Source: Candidatus Brachybacter algidus (lineage in GTDB: Bacteria; Bacteroidota; Bacteroidia; Chitinophagales; Saprospiraceae). Taken from it: a stretch of DNA of 7,005 bases. A program made the position numbers and the translations under genes. The stretch is from positions 1 through 7,005 of the forward strand of contig JADJSK010000015.1 in the NCBI GenBank assembly GCA_016711705.1, given 5' to 3'. This document shows positions 6,261 through 7,005 of this stretch, piece after piece. Numbering within the stretch: position 1 is the first letter of the stretch; every line of letters begins with the position of its first letter. The notes under the pieces were generated by a model that ran no database searches, was not told the DNA's origin, and was given only the letters and a program-made list of their open reading frames with translations.

Positions 6261-6685
6261 AAGAAGATGGTGATAGCAGCTTTGATGCGTGGTCTGAACA
6301 TTATGGCGAAGTAGATGGGTAAGAAACAAATGCAGCAGGAGGTTATGAAACCGTTAGCCGTTTTGCAAAGTTTGTGAATTTACCTGAGCTGATGAGCCGT
6401 GTGCGTTATTTTATGGATGTTTTAACGAGCAGCCAATTAAGAGACTTAGTTGTAGTCCCTAAAATTAAAAGCGGAGGGCGAAGAACCATTGTTACCCCTA
6501 TTCCTGATGGATACAAAGATTATCAAAAAGCCCTAGAGCAACGGCTTAAAGCAATCAAAAATAGAAAAGCTCCACCTAAACCAGGTGACGATATTGTTTT
6601 AAATGTTATTACCGATGGTCGTTTTTCCGCCATTGATATACTTTTTTGTGAATTCAACTTTGCCAGTGACACAACAGTAAATTAA
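6257..6685 (+). CDS. Helicase inter-lobe section
   Basis: LEEDGDSSFDAWSEHYGEV (from 6257) precedes an in-frame TAA at 6320-6322, after which the same frame continues with ETNAAGGYETVSRFAKFVN. The Met at 6374 lies inside the conserved FAKFVNLPELMSRVRYF block and is not a start. TSSQLRDLVVVPKIKSGGRR follows, then YQKALEQRLKAI..RK..PKPGDDI and LNVITDGRFSAID (about 6600-6640). These are strongly conserved blocks of DarB-like helicases between the two RecA lobes. The TAA at 6683 results from one missing A in the run 6679-6681; restoring it leads into KLNKMLDDLI. Confidence 0.8.
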
Positions 6686-7005
6686 ATAAAATGTTGGATG
6701 ATTTGATTAGCGCGTATCACGAGACAGCCGACAATGAATATGTGACAGCAGAATTAGTTGACGAAAATAAAGGATCGTCTTTAATAGTATTTACCAAAAT
6801 TGGTTTTAGGCGAACAGTCGCTAAAAATCGTGGTTTTGACATGAAGGCAGCAGCGATTGCTTGAGGTGGCGTTAAACGTGAGCATATTGCTTTTATGCGT
6901 GACAATAAGCGCCTCCAAAAGAAAAACTATTTGAGGATATGCGACAAGGGAAAAAAGGATTTTGATTGGCGGCGAAGATATGGAAACAGGCGTTAATATT
7001 CAAAA
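6682..7005 (+). CDS. Helicase C-terminal lobe (3' partial, several breaks)
   Basis: LNKMLDDLISAYHETADNEY (from 6682) leads to SSLIVFTKIGF, a motif IV-like strand. NRGFDMKAAAIA follows, then an in-frame TGA at 6862-6864, then GGVKREHIAFMRDNKRLQKK. Two missing A's (in the runs 6922-6926 and 6951-6956) change the frame twice, giving KLFEDMRQGKKR and then ILIGGEDMETGVNIQ at the window end. TGVNIQ is motif V of this helicase. Motif VI and the rest of the protein lie beyond the window. No ORF of any size is left here, though the protein remains readable. Confidence 0.75.

Larger units (their letters stand above)
1..7005 (+). pseudogene. Giant polyvalent methyltransferase-helicase gene (DarB-like), frame-disrupted, partial at both ends
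   Basis: Read across its frame breaks, the window gives one collinear protein: polyvalent N-terminal scaffold, low-complexity linkers, N6-adenine methyltransferase (EPGMGVG, NPPF), a conserved spacer, then an SF2/Snf2-like helicase (VGAGKT, DEGH, SGTPITNT, TGVNIQ). This order is known for phage P1 DarB-like proteins and related giant proteins of phages and conjugative elements. Those are thought to enter the recipient with the DNA and protect it from restriction. The frame is lost about 13 times and four in-frame stops occur. Nothing marks a true start (no Shine-Dalgarno before the first Met of each piece), and each piece resumes where the previous one stops in the family's domain order, so these are fragments of one gene rather than an operon. 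The breaks are either sequencing indels or recent decay. The family assignment comes from recognised motifs, not a database search. Confidence 0.75.

Noticed and set aside
4040..7005. Programmed ribosomal frameshifting as the cause of the breaks
   Set aside because: There are too many sites, in both directions, without a consistent slippery heptamer or following structure. Programmed shifts occur once or twice per gene, not ten times.

Overview
The window looks like the inside of one very large gene read on the + strand. It encodes a giant multidomain 'polyvalent' protein of the kind carried by large phages and integrative/conjugative elements. The same order of parts is known from DarB-like anti-restriction proteins: an N-terminal repeat-rich scaffold, an N6-adenine DNA methyltransferase domain, and then an SF2/Snf2-like helicase. 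The gene is open at both ends of the window. Nearly all 7 kb reads as one collinear protein of about 2,300 codons, but only if the reader changes frame repeatedly. No RNA gene, IS element, CRISPR array, attachment site, origin or convincing terminator was seen. No stretch of more than about 300 bases is free of coding signal.

Layout: 1-1263 is a polyvalent N-terminal module, an acidic linker, an Ala/Lys/Glu coiled coil and a conserved SGS..PADVA...GQ.DMF motif. 1279-about 2340 is a second hydrophilic scaffold section that repeats a small GDIV.TK.G module. 2330-4072 carries a polyvalent helical domain, a Ser/Asn/Gly-rich linker and the methyltransferase (EPGMGVG and NPPF motifs). About 4050-5220 is the conserved spacer between methyltransferase and helicase. 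About 5220-7005 is the helicase, with VGAGKT (Walker A), DEGH, SGTPITNT and a TGVNIQ motif V. The window ends before motif VI.

The reading frame is broken at about 13 places. They are few before position 4000 and dense after it. Most can be repaired by changing one base in a short A, T, G or C run. There are also four in-frame stops in stretches where the frame is otherwise kept (three TGA, one TAA). The protein sequence around the breaks remains well conserved. This pattern fits sequencing or assembly indels, or a very recently dead gene, better than an old pseudogene.

The most interesting extra signal is a 108-codon ORF (2832-3158) lying entirely inside the low-complexity linker of the big gene, in another frame of the same strand. 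It has its own AGGA ribosome-binding site and a non-repetitive, protein-like sequence. It may be an overprinted nested gene.

Host: base composition is moderately AT-rich by eye, and the protein families suggest a mobile element or prophage of a Gram-negative (proteobacterial) host. The sequence does not allow a closer placement.
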